A stretch of DNA of 64,000 nucleotides from Plasmodiophora brassicae (GCA_039704465.1 JASFAU010000013.1:124001-188000); one strand, 5' to 3'. Positions 20,687-32,169 are shown, counted from the first letter of the stretch. Program-made: numbers and translations. The notes: generated by a model not told the origin, from the sequence alone.

Positions 20687-21154
20687 CTATTTGTCGACCG
20701 GCATGAAGTGTGCCAGGTACTCCTCGGTCATCATGTCCGACGTCATGTGGGGCGGCGGCGCCTTGGGCGTGACGACGTAGATCTTCCCGCGACGCCGCAT
20801 GTCGTTGAGGATCTTCTTCAGCTTGTACCGGTCGTCGACCCGCTTGAACGGCCCGTCCGGGTCCCGTTGCTTGCGCTCGAAGACCATCTTCTGGATGCGG
20901 ATGAACGGCACCGGCTTGTGCCGCTGGATCATCCACAGCAACGCCTTGCTCGGGCTGACGTACGGCCCCGACCGGGTCGTCGTCGTTGTTGTCGTCGTCG
21001 TCCGGGCGACGTCGGGCGTGTCGGCGACCGGCTTGGCCCGCATCGCCTCCATCTCGTCGGTCAGCCCCGTCCGCCTGTAGATCGCCTTCCTAGCATGGCC
21101 CGACTGGAACACGGGGCCCAGAACACGCGGCACCACGCGGGTCACCGACGTCAT
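20687..21154 (-). CDS. Mitochondrial-type basic protein, paralogue of the 21325 gene
   Basis: 155 residues. The N terminus (VTRVVPRVLGPVFQSGHARK) is basic and lacks acidic residues, like a mitochondrial presequence. A run of nine threonines, encoded by a triplet repeat, separates it from a conserved core shared with the divergent neighbour: SPSKALLWMIQRHKPV, then DGPFKRVDDRYKLKKIL, then RGKIYVV and a final EEYLAHFMPV. The core looks like a small winged-helix or ribosomal-protein-like fold. No family is recognised. Confidence 0.6.
   Translation of the reverse strand: MTSVTRVVPRVLGPVFQSGHARKAIYRRTGLTDEMEAMRAKPVADTPDVARTTTTTTTTTRSGPYVSPSKALLWMIQRHKPVPFIRIQKMVFERKQRDPDGPFKRVDDRYKLKKILNDMRRRGKIYVVTPKAPPPHMTSDMMTEEYLAHFMPVDK
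20977..21003 (-). repeat. Triplet repeat encoding poly-threonine
   Basis: A GTC/GTT run on the plus strand, read on the minus strand as nine Thr codons in the mitochondrial-type protein. It is the same triplet repeat class as the poly-Val run in PDI, read in another frame. Confidence 0.8.
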
Positions 21155-21324
21155 GCTGGCCTATTAGGCGGGACCGAACCCACCGGTGGTCAGTCAGCGG
21201 CGCGCCGCAATTACGGAGCAGCGGGGCGCGCCGTGTGGAGGAGACTGGTGGAGAGGGACCAGCACGAAAACGCCGCGAGACGTGTCACAGTACTGCCACG
21301 AGGCAGGCAGGCAGCACTCGGGCC
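21155..21324. promoter_or_regulatory. Shared 170-bp intergenic region of a divergent paralogue pair
   Basis: The start codons of two paralogous mitochondrial-type genes face away from each other across 170 bp, so a single region must drive both. No TATA box is seen. The arrangement suggests an inverted duplication that kept a common promoter. Confidence 0.5.
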
Positions 21325-21789
21325 ATGCTGCTGCTGCTGCGCCGGGCATGCCCGGGGATGATCCGGCCGTACGTGACGGCGCCGACGACGACAGCGAACG
21401 TGCCGCCCGGGGCGGTGCCCTGGCGTGTGAAGCGGGCGGCGGCGCCGAGGCCCATGTCGGAGAGTGAGGCGCGTCGGGCGCAGGTGCACCCGCGGCCGTT
21501 CCGCCCGCCGCGGTACGAAAGCCCGAGCAAGGCGCTGTACAGGCTGATCGTCAGGCACTACCCGGTCTCGTATCAGCGGCTGAAGAAGGTCGTGTTCGAC
21601 GCCAAGGAGCGCGTTCCGGACGGCCCGCTGGGGAAGATCGACGACGACGGCAAGCTGCGGAAGATCCTGGCGGAGATGGGCAAGCGCAAGAAGATATACC
21701 GGATCAAGAAGACCCCGCCGCCGGACGTCGACCTGACCCAGCCGCTCCCCGAGCAATACCTCTCACACTTCTGCCCAGTGCTCAAATAG
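21325..21789 (+). CDS. Mitochondrial-type basic protein, paralogue of the 21154 gene
   Basis: 154 residues from the methionine at 21325. MLLLLRRACPGMIRPYVTA is a good mitochondrial presequence. The core matches the minus-strand neighbour: SPSKALYRLIVRHYPVSYQR, DGPLGKIDDDGKLRKILAEM, KRKKIYRI, and the ending PEQYLSHFCPV. The upstream frame to 21235 is discarded because it lacks the targeting pattern. The two proteins are diverged, so the duplication is not recent. Confidence 0.65.
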   Translation: MLLLLRRACPGMIRPYVTAPTTTANVPPGAVPWRVKRAAAPRPMSESEARRAQVHPRPFRPPRYESPSKALYRLIVRHYPVSYQRLKKVVFDAKERVPDGPLGKIDDDGKLRKILAEMGKRKKIYRIKKTPPPDVDLTQPLPEQYLSHFCPVLK

Positions 21790-22057
21790 AGACCCAGTTG
21801 CACGTTGTAGACAGTCAGTCCGCTCGGTGGCTGCTGATAGGAGGCGCGCTACGCAAGGCAGTGGCCGACGGCGGCAACTGTCGATTTGAGGCCTATCATC
21901 GTTATGAGTCTGCAGACCGGTCGGGGTTTGTTGTTTTGGGGATTGAACCACCCTCCGCCGGCCAATGCCATTGTTCTTTTTTGGTGCGTTGTGGTCAGCG
22001 GCCTGGTTGACGTGCGGTGGCGATCCGGTCGGCGCCGGCGAGTAAGTACCAGCGACC

Positions 22058-23531
22058 ATGAACGAGGACTACGATGTGATCATCCTGGGGACCGGCCTGA
22101 AGGAGTGCATCCTGAGCGGCCTGCTGTCCGTGTCGGGGAAGAAAGTCCTGCACCTGGACCGGAACGACTACTACGGCGGCGAGGGCGCGTCGCTGAACCT
22201 GAACCAGCTGTACCGCAAGTTCAAGCCGAACGAGACGCCGGACGAGGCGACGCTCGGCCTGTCGAAATACTACTGCGCCGACCTATGCCCGAAATTCATT
22301 ATGGCCTGCGGCAACCTGGTCAAGATGCTGCTGCACACCAAGGTGTGCCGTCATGTGCTTTAGGGTTCGTCATTGTTGTGACGGCTAACATGTGTGTGTG
22401 CGTAACGTGTCCAGGTCACGCGGTACCTGGAGTTTAAGAGCATGTCGGGCTGCTACGTCTACAAGGATGACGCCATTCATAAAGTCCCGGCGACGCCCGC
22501 CGAGGCCGTTGCGTCCAGCCTCATGGGGTTCATGCAGAAACACAGGTTCAAGAGCTTCCTCCAGGTCCCAGCTCCGCTTCATTGCCTGGTGCACCCGTTC
22601 TGACTTACCGGCGTGTCTGGGCTAGATGGTGTCCGGGTACAATCAGGCCGACCCGTCGACGCATCAGGGTCGCAACGCCGCCGAATGCACAACGGCCGAC
22701 CTGTACAATTACTGGAAGCTGGACGACAACACGCAGGCGTTCACGGGCCACGCCATCGCTCTGCACACGAACGACGACTACCTGCAACAGTCGGCGCTCG
22801 ACACGGTCGAGAAGATTCAACTGTACGCGTACTCTGTGTCCCGTTACGGCAACTCGCCGTTCATCTACCCGATCTACGGCCTGGGTGGCCTTCCCGAGGG
22901 GTTCAGCCGTCTCGCTGCCATTCACGGCGGCACGTTCATGCTGAACCGCCCGGTCCAGGAGGTCCTGTACGACGAGCAAGGCAAGGCGCGTGGTATCCGG
23001 TCGAACGGGGAGGAGGCGCGCGCCCCGCTAATCATTGGTGACCCGTCCTACTTCCTGGATACGAAGAAGGTCGTCAAGACCGGCAAGGTGGCACGCTGGC
23101 TGTTCATCCTGGATCACCCGATCGACGGGACATCGGGGGCGGACTCCTGCCAGATCATTATCCCGTTCAAGCACACGGGCCGCAAGAACGACATCTACGT
23201 GTCGTGCGTGTCCCACGCGCACAACGTTGCGGCCCAGGGCAAGTACCTGGCGATGATCAGCTCGGTCGTTGAGACGTCGGACTCCAAGCGGGAACTGGGG
23301 CACGCCGTCCGGCTCCTGGGCCGCACCCTCGCCGACTTCTTCTTCGAGTCCGACATGTACTCGCCGACGGGCGACGGCACCAACGACCGCGTCTTCATCC
23401 CGAAGTCGTTCGACCCGACGTCCCACTTCCAGCAGGATGCCGTCAACGTCATCGAGATCTACGAGCGCATCACCGGCACGAAACTCGACCTGTCCATCTC
23501 TGCCGAACCGTCCGACCTGCAGGACCAGTAG
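22058..23531 (+). CDS. GDI: Rab GDP-dissociation inhibitor
   Basis: Extracts prenylated GDP-Rabs from membranes and recycles them. The protein starts [20 protein letters not shown], the Rossmann-like start of GDI/REP proteins, followed by [15 protein letters not shown]-specific segments include SGCYVYKDD, the Rab-binding region, and the long FAD-fold-derived domain through [20 protein letters not shown]. Introns lie at about 22340-22412 and 22573-22624. A later in-frame stretch near 22660-22690 could hide a third. The length and absence of REP-specific insertions favour GDI. Confidence 0.94.
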
Positions 23532-23672
23532 GAGCGGCGGCCGCCGCCTCCCCTAACATACAACGGCTACATACTCGGTAAACCGTATTCGGGAACTGAA
23601 ACCGCCGTGTTCGTATTGCTTCGGCGGACCTGTGTCTGCAGGTTCCGGACAGAGCCGGCAAGAGTCACCGGC

Positions 23673-23968
23673 GGGGGGCGACTGGGGGAGTGTAGTGCCG
23701 AGTGGGTCCACCGGGGGGCGACTGGGGGAGTGTAGTGCCGAGTGGGTCCACCGGGGGGCGACTGGGGGAGTGTAGTGCCGAGTGGGGCCACCGGGGGGCG
23801 ACTGGGGGAGTGTAGTGCCGAGTGGGGCCACCGGGGGGCGACTGGGGGAGTGTAGTGCCGAGTGGGGCCACCGGGGGGCGACTGGGGGAGTGTAGTGCCG
23901 AGTGGGTCCACAGGGGGGCGACTGGGGGAGTGTAGTGCCGAGTGGGACCACCGGGGGGCGACTGGGGG
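23673..23968. repeat. 40-bp minisatellite, seven full copies plus a partial
   Basis: Unit starts at 23673, 23713, 23753, 23793, 23833, 23873 and 23913, and a partial copy ends at 23968. Copies are almost identical; they differ mainly at one base (T, G or A in the GTGGGNCC segment) and at one base near the unit end in copy six. It lies between the Rab GDI stop and the acyl-CoA dehydrogenase start. The uniformity points to recent expansion or ongoing homogenisation. Confidence 0.95.
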
Positions 23969-24028
23969 CAGGAAGGACCGTCATTTTTCAATTCGTCAGT
24001 CGGGTGGGGACGTGGACGGCAACGGGGA

Positions 24029-25878
24029 ATGGCGTCGTCGGCGACGGGGTTCTTCCAGGACCCGCCGGCCCTGTCGAACCAGTTCGAGGACGACGCCGTG
24101 CTGCGGTCGATCCTGGCGCACGCGTCCATGCCCGGGGACCTGTACGGGGAGGTTGTCCGCGACCTGACACGGTTCGGGGCGGTCGTGGTCGACGAGGTCA
24201 TGCTGGACGCGGTCGCCGATGCCGAGGCGCACCCGCCGGAGCTCGTCCAGTACGACGCCTGGGGGCGCCGTCGAGATCGTATCCACACGAGCGCGGGGTG
24301 GAAGCACATGAAAGCGACCTCGGCGACGGAGGGCCTTATTGCCATCGCGTACGACGAACGGTACGGCCGGCACGCGCGACTGTACCAGTTCGCCAAGTAC
24401 TACCTATTCGCATCATCGAGCGCCGTGTACACGTGCCCACTGGTCGGGCAGCAGCTGAGCCCCTTGGAACCGTCGCGCCTGCCTGCTCAAGTGTCCCCTA
24501 GGCCATGGCGGACGGCGCTGCACGAATCCTCAAGATTCATGGTGGCACTGATGAGGCATTCAGAAAGGCGTTCCAATGCTTGACGTCGCGCGACCCTGCC
24601 ACATTCTGGGTTTGCTGGCAACGATGTCGTCTTGGCTGGCACAAGCTGACAAGGGTTTTCAGACTTCTGGCCAGTGGATGACAGAGCGCCCGGTTCGACC
24701 ACGCCGCTTCAATGCGCACCAACATGCTGACGATGTGCTGGCGTTCCCAGGGTGGAAGCGACGTTAGCAGGACGGAGACTGTTGCGACGCATGTCGCCGA
24801 CGACGCATACGTTGTTAACGGATTCAAGTTCTTCTCGTCGGCGACCGATTCCGACATGGCGTTCCTGCTGGCACGAATCGGCGATTCGCCCCGCCTGTCG
24901 CTGTTCTACACGGAAATACGCACAGCGTCGGGTGCGTTGAATGGGATCCGCATCCAGCGTCTGAAGCGGAAACTGGGCACGCGAGCAGTGCCCACGGCCG
25001 AACTTGAACTGGTCGGCATGCGGGCGCGCCTTGTCGGCGAACCTGGCCGGGGCGTTGCCACCATTGCGACGCTGCTGAATATTACCCGCCTGCATACGGC
25101 GGTCAACTCTGTCTCGTTCCTTCGTCGCGCCCTGGCAATCGCCACGTCGTACAGTTCGAAGAGGCGTGCGTTTGGGAAACTGCTGAACGAACATCCGCTT
25201 CATATGGAAACCTTGCGCGATCTCGAGGCGGTTTGTCGTGCCTGCATGCACTTGACGTTCTTTGTCGTTCGTCTGCTGGGTACAGTTGAGTCCGGCGACG
25301 GCACCGCCGATGACGACCAGCTGCTGCGCCTGCTGACGCCAGTTGCCAAGGCCTGGGTATCCAAGATGAGCGTTCTGGCAATCAGCGAGTGCCTGGAAGC
25401 CCTTGGCGGTCAAGGGTATATGGAAGACGCTGGGTAAGCGCATCCCGCCGCTCTTCGTATCGCTGTCTGATGGTGAATATATAGGCTGCCTCGTCTCCTT
25501 CGTGACTGCCAGGTCAACACTATCTGGGAGGGGACCACGAACGTTCTCGCTCTCGATACGCGTAAGGTGCTGGACAAGCAGGGCATGCTCGAGTTGCTGT
25601 GGTCCACGTTAGGCAAAGAGGTCAGCGGGCAACCCGTGGACCCTGTCTGCGCGGCTCGCATGTCAGCAGAGGTAAGACAAATCAAGGACACCCTGCCGGC
25701 GCTGATGCAAGAACACAACGCGCGCAAGCTTCTGTTTCAGCTCGGTGAGTTGACGTCCGCTGCGCTCATGATTGGCCACGCTGGGAGAACGGGATCCGCA
25801 GACGATGTCGCGTTCGCACGGCGGTGGTGCCTTCAGCGGCCACTCTGTACACCGTCCGGACGGCCGTCGAGATTGTAA
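24029..25878 (+). CDS. AidB-like / long acyl-CoA dehydrogenase family flavoprotein
   Basis: Start at 24029 (MASSATGFFQDPPALSNQF) leads into an AidB-type N-terminal domain. Later exons carry the FAD-binding core: MTERPGGSDVSRTET, the beta-domain VNGFKFFSSATDSDMAF, GVATIATLLNITRLHTAV, and the helical ECLEALGGQGYMEDAG. After a further intron comes TIWEGTTNVLALD, the acyl-CoA dehydrogenase C-terminal signature. Several introns lie between 24430 and 24770 and at about 25434-25485. The ETNxxxP-type N-terminal pattern and signature order favour AidB-like or ACAD10/11-like enzymes over classic short-chain dehydrogenases. The substrate is unknown. The last codons after 25800 may include a retained intron. 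Confidence 0.82.
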
Positions 25879-26029
25879 ACCGCCCACAATGTAGAAGACA
25901 ATGCCAGGCCTCGGTTGTGCGCATCAGTGGATAAAACGGCAGGATAGGACTGATCTGTAAATTTAATACTGTAAGAGGGGGTAATAGTGAAGAGCATCTG
26001 GGGAGGGGGGTCCGAGAAGTCTGCTCCTA

Positions 26030-29000
26030 TCACATATTCGTGTTCAGGTTATAGCGGGACCCGGGCGACACGTTGATCGCGACAGAGTGCGCCAGGTCGT
26101 GGACCGCCGAGCGTCGGAACTGCGCCCTGGGTTCCCCGAAATGAATCATCCTTAGGATCATTTTCGTGATTTCGTCGACGAGGGCGGGCACGAAGGCCAT
26201 CGTGAAGACGAGCACGTAACCTCTGTAATCGCTGAGGAACGTCGTGCCGAACACTGTCTGCAGGCCGGGAATCAACGAAATGCTGAGCGTGGCGAACAGC
26301 GCGATGATGACGGAAGCGTGCATGTAGACGTTGGACAGGAACCCCATCTCAAACAGTGACACGCGCTGCGATCTGCACGTATACGCTCGGAACAGCTCGG
26401 CCGAACAAATAAACATGATCGTCATCGTCTGCGCCATTTGCAGACCATCGCTGGAGTTGGGCAATTCGCCGTTGCGTCCGTAGAAATCGCCCGTGTACCA
26501 CAGCAGGCCCATGCCGTAGACGATGATGCAGCAGGACGTCAAAGTGATCGTCTGTATGGCGCGGGTCAGTAACGAAATTGCCCCTCCCAGCGGACGGGGC
26601 ACGGACCTGAACGATAATGCCGACCCACATGAACTTGTCGATCAACGGTTCCGATCGTTTGCGAGGCGGCCGCAACATCGTACCGGGGTCGGTCTGCAGA
26701 TGCGACTTTGTTAGGAATGTGGCCTACGAAGACAAAACACATTCCCTACCTTTTCAATGGCAAGGGCGACAGCGGGTGCCCCGTCCGTGCTGAGGTTCAG
26801 CCAGAGAATCTGGACGGCGTTAAGCGGCACGGGCATGTCCATGCACATGGAGATAAACAGCAGGAGGACTTCGCTGATGTTCGTCGATAGCAGGTAAAAG
26901 ACGAACTTGCTGATGTTGGCGTAAATGGTTCGACCTTCCTCGATGGCCATGACGATGGACGCAAAGTTGTCCGTCATGAGGACCATTGTCGCCGCAGCCT
27001 TGGCGACGTCCGTCCCAGCAATTCCCATCGCAATTCCAATGTTCGCTTGCTTCAACGCGGGGGCATCGTTGACACCGTCACCGGTCATGGCACAGACATG
27101 GCCTTGCCGTTGCAGAGACTTCACGATCGTCATTTTGTCTTCGGGCTTCGCTCTGGCGTAGACGTCGGCGACCTCCGTGATGGCGTCTACTCGAGCATAC
27201 GCCTGCGTCAGGGATTCTTGCAGGGATTCCTGCTCGTCTTTCGGCAGGTCCTTCGCTTTCAACCGCTCCTCGTACTTGTCAATGCTGGTCCCAATCTCGC
27301 GAATCACTTCGCAGTCGATGGCAAGGTTCGACGACGCCCCCTTCGGCAGCAGGCCGATATTCTCGGCAATCGCCTTGGCGGTCTTGATGTAGTCGCCGGT
27401 GATCATGCAGACGCGAACAGACGCGGTATGCGCGTCAGCAATGGCCTGGATCACCTCGCGGCGCTCGGGATCAATCGATGCGAACAGGCCGACAAAGACG
27501 AGGTCGCATTCGACCGTCTCCGGCGACGGGCTATCAGGTGCACTCGTGAACGGCTTGTACGCGACAGCGAGGACGCGCAGCGCCAGGGACGAGTAGTCAT
27601 CCACAACGCTCAGGAGGGCGTCGACATCAAGCGGTTTCAGCGGTTGTACAGTGAGATCGCCCGAGGCCCCGACAACAATCTGGTGCTTGCACAGGCGGAT
27701 GACAACGTTCGGCGCCCCTTACATACATCCCGTTAGCAACCGCTTGTGTCGACGATGGCGAACAGTGCCGACCTTTGACGATTCCGATGTGAGACGCGGG
27801 TTGATCCAGGGTAGGGAACCGATACGGGCGCGCGCTAGAATTGGCAGCGACCACCGACATCACCTTCCGCGACGACGAGAACACGTTCTCCTTCACCCGA
27901 ACGTATTCCTTGTGGACCGCGCCCCCGTCGATGTGTCCCTTCGCGGCGGCGACAACAATGGCCCTCTCGGACGTGTTGCCCATGCACTCCCACTGTCCGG
28001 ACGCGTTCTTCTCCAGCGTCGCGTTGCTGCACAGTGTCCCGGCTAGCAGAAGAAGGCCAACGCCGGTGTCGACCGTAGGGACGACCTGTGGGGATACGCT
28101 CAGCCCCTCTGACGAACAGGTGGGACACACGCGCCACCCCTCCCCCCATACCTCAGCGTCATCGGAACCCATGAGGAACTTGCCGTTTGGGTCGTATCCT
28201 TCGCCCGTCACTCGATAGGAGTTCCCGCCGAAATAGATCTTGCGAACGGTCATGACGCCCGCCGTCAGCGTCCCAGTCTTGTCGCTGCAAATCACAGTGG
28301 CGCTGCCCAGCGTCTCGACCGAATGCAACTTGCGGATGATGACCTGCTTATCGGCCATTCGACGCATGCCCAGCGCCAGCGTGATGGTGACGGCTGCGGG
28401 CAGCCCTTCCGGGACGGCGGCGACGACCAGCGAGACCGCCACGATGATCATTTGCAGGTAGTAAGGCGACTCGCTTTTCGGGTCCGGTGATCGCTTCAAG
28501 GCGATGCCGAGTACCAGGACGATCAGGCTGACCGCGATGGACATGATCCCCAGCGTCTTGCCCAGCTTCTCCAGCTTCTCCTGCAGCGGCGACAAACCCG
28601 CTTCGGCATCGTTCAGGAGCTGGGCGATCTTCCCCATGCGGGTCGTCATCCCCGTCCGAACGACAACGCCTTTGCCACGGCCGTCCAATATCGAACAGCC
28701 CATGTACGCCATGTTGGGCGACGTCAGCGTCTGCTCCTTGCCGCCTTCCGATTTCGACGTCGCGTGGCTGTTGAACACGTAGTCGGCGTTCTTCCTGACG
28801 CCATCCGACTCTCCGGTCAGCGCCATCTCCGCGCAGACCATGTCGTGTGTTTCAGTCAGGCGGACATCGGCGGGGACCTTCTGCCCAGTTGACAGCAGAA
28901 CAATGTCGCCAGGGACCAGCAGTTTCGCGTCGACATTCTGGGTCGCAGCGGCTCAGTCAATGCTCGGCCGAACCCATGACATAACGCATCCCATACCATC

Positions 29001-29686
29001 CGGCTCCCATCCCGGACGACATCGCACTTGTCGGACGACAGCGCCTCGAGCGCTTCCAGTTCCTTGCCAGCCTTGGCCTCCTGGAACACGCCGATCGACG
29101 CGTTCATGACGATGATGAAGAAGATGGCGCCGGCGGCGACGAAATTGCCGAACGCCAACGACACGCAGCAGGACACGATCAGTAGGATGACGAGCAGGTC
29201 GGACAGCTGCTCGAGCAGCAGCTTCCAGAACGGGATCGGCGGCGCCTTGTCGAGCTCGTTCGGGCCATGCGTCGTCAGGCGCTCGCCGTATTCGGCGGCC
29301 GTCAGCCCCTGCAGCGAAGCACTGAATACCAGGGAGCCCCGAACGAACGTTCAGCCGATATCGCGTACCTTCTCAGCGTCCGTTCGGAACGATTTGAGCA
29401 GATCGGCGACGGTGGTGGACGTGAGCTCCTCCTGCTCCGACTTGACAGCATCGGCGATGAGCGAGGCGCGCGCCGACTCGTCTCGTTTGCGCTGGTCGTC
29501 GTTCAGCGCTAGGTTCTTCTTCGACGACCCGAGGCGTTGCAGGGAGAACGTTTTCAGCGAGCCCTGATGGACGAGATCGCGGGCGGATCCCTGGGAGGCG
29601 AGGCGAGGCGGTTCCGGTGCCACCATTGATCCAGTGGGTCGGCCAGCGGCCACCTCAGGCATCTGATAGAAGCCCGCCTTTCTCAC
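26030..29686 (-). CDS. P-type IIA-like cation-transporting ATPase (probably calcium)
   Basis: Pumps a cation, most likely calcium, across an endomembrane or the plasma membrane. It contains the actuator TGES in ALTGESDGV, the M4 motif [17 protein letters not shown], the phosphorylation site CSDKTGTLT, and the hinge [20 protein letters not shown]. Ten hydrophobic spans are expected. The PEGLP form fits SERCA/PMR1-type pumps rather than Na/K-ATPase. Introns lie near 27600-27740, 27780-27840, 28930-28980, 29290-29350 and 26600-26750. The N terminus is long and Ser/Arg-rich. Starts at 29686, 29662 and 29626 are all possible. Confidence 0.9.
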
Positions 29687-30468
29687 GTTCGAGGTCGCCA
29701 GCCGACGTCAAGCACTTGGTCGCCGCCTCGGAGGGAAAGGCGCGCGAGCGGCGGCGGCGGCCCAACGTTCGGCCGGTTTCGCGGCCGACGATCGCGGGTC
29801 GCCGGCGGACGTCAATCCCGGTTATCGCGATCCCGATATATAAAGGCGACCAACGCCCGTACGATGCGATCCGCTGGGTACGGTGTGGGTGAGCACCCAG
29901 CGCCAACCCCGGTCTAGAACTGGTTGGGCGACCCAACGTGGTCTGACTGGCCCGTCACACAGGCCCTTCCAGATTGCCACGTTCTTCTGGATTGGGTGCG
30001 TCCCTCCGTCACCTCCGCTCCCGCAGTCCTGTCGCGACCATCGACGATCGCCGCGATTGCGAACTGCAAACGTTCACCTGCCGGGCAGAAGAACTCTGTA
30101 TTAGGAGTAATAATTATTGGTTTAGACGTGTACTTTACAAACGATGCAGTCGGGCATCCGTGTTTTTTTGGAGATGGGCGGATGGCGGCGTTTTCGTGTT
30201 GGGCGCTACGGCGGCAGTGCGGCACCGTCCCGCAGTCGTTGCAGCAGGCAGGGTGCGTAACAACGGTGCTGCGTGACGGTTGCGTGGGCGTCGGGCGAAT
30301 CGGGAAAATCTTGGAGGAACTTGTTTGGTGCGCGTCGGCAATTCGTCGTGGCTGGTCGGGCAACCCGAACTTATTCGTGAATAGGCGTATGATGGCTGAC
30401 GGATGTTTTGTGATGGGCAGGCGGCGGCGGCGGCGGCGGCGCGCGACGACGACCCCGGGAGCATCATC
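29687..30468. other. Intergenic region between the ATPase and zinc-knuckle genes
   Basis: No recognisable coding sequence, although a long antisense frame crosses it by chance. A TATATAAAG box lies near 29838-29846. From about 30410 a GGC-rich run begins, which may be 5' untranslated or coding sequence of the next gene. Confidence 0.45.
29838..29846 (+). promoter_or_regulatory. TATATAAAG-type TATA box
   Basis: A strong TATA-like word in GC-rich DNA. It could serve the downstream plus-strand gene through a long or spliced 5' leader, or in reverse the ATPase gene. The sequence alone does not decide. Confidence 0.35.
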
Positions 30469-30927
30469 ATGACGGACGACTTGGTAGGCGGTGACTGCGC
30501 GCCCGCGCCCGTGTCGATCGCGCCGGCGTCGCTCGACATCCCGCTGCCGTGCATGTTCACGGCGAAAGATGTGCCCGCGCCGCTGTCCAGGAAGGAGATG
30601 CAGGCGAACCTGATGACCCTGTTCAAGCAGGTCGCAGCGATCGCTTGCGGGGACGCGCGCCTCTACGCTCAGGTCATGCAGAGCGCGCAAGACGAGCTGG
30701 CGCGCCTCGAAGTCGAACACGGACGGGTCATCGTTTCCGGCGCTCCGTCGCCGCGAGGCGTCCGGAAGGCCAGGCCGTCGTCTGTCGAAGGGCAGCCGAA
30801 GAAACCACGAAAAGCGACGACCTGCGGCGTCTGTAAGCGGGAGGGCCACAACAAGCAGACCTGTCTCGTGAACAAGCAACAGCTGCGACTGCAGCAGCAG
30901 CAGCAGCAGGCAGAACAGCAGCAGTAG
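30469..30927 (+). CDS. Small CCHC zinc-knuckle protein with polyglutamine tail
   Basis: From the methionine at 30469 the protein has about 152 residues. A helical middle (RKEMQANLMTLFKQVAAI) and a basic linker precede one CCHC knuckle, CGVCKREGHNKQTC, with C-x2-C-x4-H-x4-C spacing. This form is common in MULE/FAR1-related and RNA-binding proteins. The C terminus is Gln-rich with CAG-type repeats. The frame extends upstream to 30403 through an alanine run encoded by GGC repeats; I prefer 30469, since an intron acceptor (GGGCAG) lies just upstream. A single knuckle suggests RNA or single-stranded DNA binding. Confidence 0.65.
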   Translation: MTDDLVGGDCAPAPVSIAPASLDIPLPCMFTAKDVPAPLSRKEMQANLMTLFKQVAAIACGDARLYAQVMQSAQDELARLEVEHGRVIVSGAPSPRGVRKARPSSVEGQPKKPRKATTCGVCKREGHNKQTCLVNKQQLRLQQQQQQAEQQQ

Positions 30928-31377
30928 AGAGGCACCTGACCAGGCAAGCTCCTGTACGATATCGCGCATCCATGCCCGCTCGTTGCCCAGCCCTGAACAT
31001 ACCATCATACTAGTCGAGGTCAAATTTAGTTGCCATGTACAATTCAACCGTTGTGTGTCCGATGTTGCACGTTAATTATTGCGGCCGTCGCTGAGCACAA
31101 CCCATTGCTGGGCTGTATTGGTCACGAATCAAGTCGCGCCAACACGACATGGGGACGTCGCCCTGGTGACTGATTGCTGGCACGTACCGAGCAAGGTGAC
31201 GGCCGTATGAGGCAGGCCCGGTGGCTGGTTCGCCGGTCTGGATACGCGGAACGCTATTTCGGGAACGTCACCTTGATCTAAAATTACGCGGCCACTGACG
31301 GGCGGCGTGGCAAATAGTCGACAGGCGAGGCGGAAAGTCGTTCGAATCTCTTCGGGCTCTGCTGTGCTCGTCTCCTC
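30928..31377. other. Intergenic region
   Basis: Separates the zinc-knuckle and PH-domain genes on the same strand. I see no gene, RNA or repeat in it. Confidence 0.5.
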
Positions 31378-32116
31378 ATGAACCTGCCCGTATCGCACAC
31401 CGGGTTCCTGGAGAAGCGAAGCGGATCTACCGGATCCAAGTACCAGCCGCGCTTCTTCATCCATCATGGTCGGTTCCTGTCGTACTACTTCAAGCCGGGC
31501 GATTCGATGCCGCTCGGCGTCATCGACCTGGCCAAGGCGAAGATCGAGGTGCCCGGCGAACTGAGCCGCCTCCGCGAGCACGAATTCAGGATCAGCAACT
31601 ACAGCAAGATCTACCATCTGGTTGGCTCCAGCGATGCGGACGTTGAGACCTGGACCCGCCTGCTGTCGGACGCCATCACGCGCCATGAAGGGAAGGCTGC
31701 TGACCCGGAACCCACTGTCGTCATGCCGCCCAAGTGGTTCGACTTGAGCAAGAACATCCATCGTGGCCACCTCAGGAAGCAAGGTGATCGCGCGAACGGC
31801 AACGAATATCGCGTTCGCTGACTTGACCGCAGGTGGATCGCGACCGTCCTGGACCGCAAGGTACTTCGTCCTTGTCGATGGGGACCACCCGACCATGTAC
31901 TACTTCAAGGATATCCCCGAGGGGCACTCGATTCACTGCCTGGGCGCCATTGCACTAGCGGGTGCAACGCTCGTCACCGCGATCGACGGCCGCCCGCACG
32001 CGTTCTCGATCATGACCCGGGACAGGCAGTATGTCTTCGAGGCGACCGACGATGCCGACTACCAGGCGTGGATCACCGTCCTACGCGGGGCCACTGCTGA
32101 AGAACGTGCAGAGTAA
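31378..32116 (+). CDS. Tandem PH-domain protein
   Basis: Two pleckstrin-homology domains in a short protein. The first starts HTGFLEKRSGSTGSKYQPRF and ends with the conserved Trp helix (VETWTRLLSDAI). The second starts RGHLRKQGG and ends AWITVLRGAT. The frame change between them is an intron of about 51 nt (31782-31832) joining at the LRKQ/GG codons. No other domain is present, so this looks like a phosphoinositide-binding or membrane adaptor protein. Basic residues at the start of each first strand are compatible with lipid binding, but specificity cannot be read. Confidence 0.85.
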
Positions 32117-32169
32117 TCTCCGGCCATCGTCGTCTTGCCAATTTCGCAGAGTGTTATAAATACCGTTTA

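Noticed and set aside
23673..23968. CRISPR-like array
   Set aside because: Direct repeats follow one another with no unique spacers, and the surrounding genes are eukaryotic.
23553..24396. Long minus-strand frames made of HYTPPVAPRW-type repeats
   Set aside because: They are the translation of the 40-bp minisatellite; the 40-bp unit shifts frame each copy and there is no start context or domain.
29914..31047. 377-codon minus-strand frame
   Set aside because: Crosses an intergenic region and the antisense of the zinc-knuckle gene; no conserved pattern.
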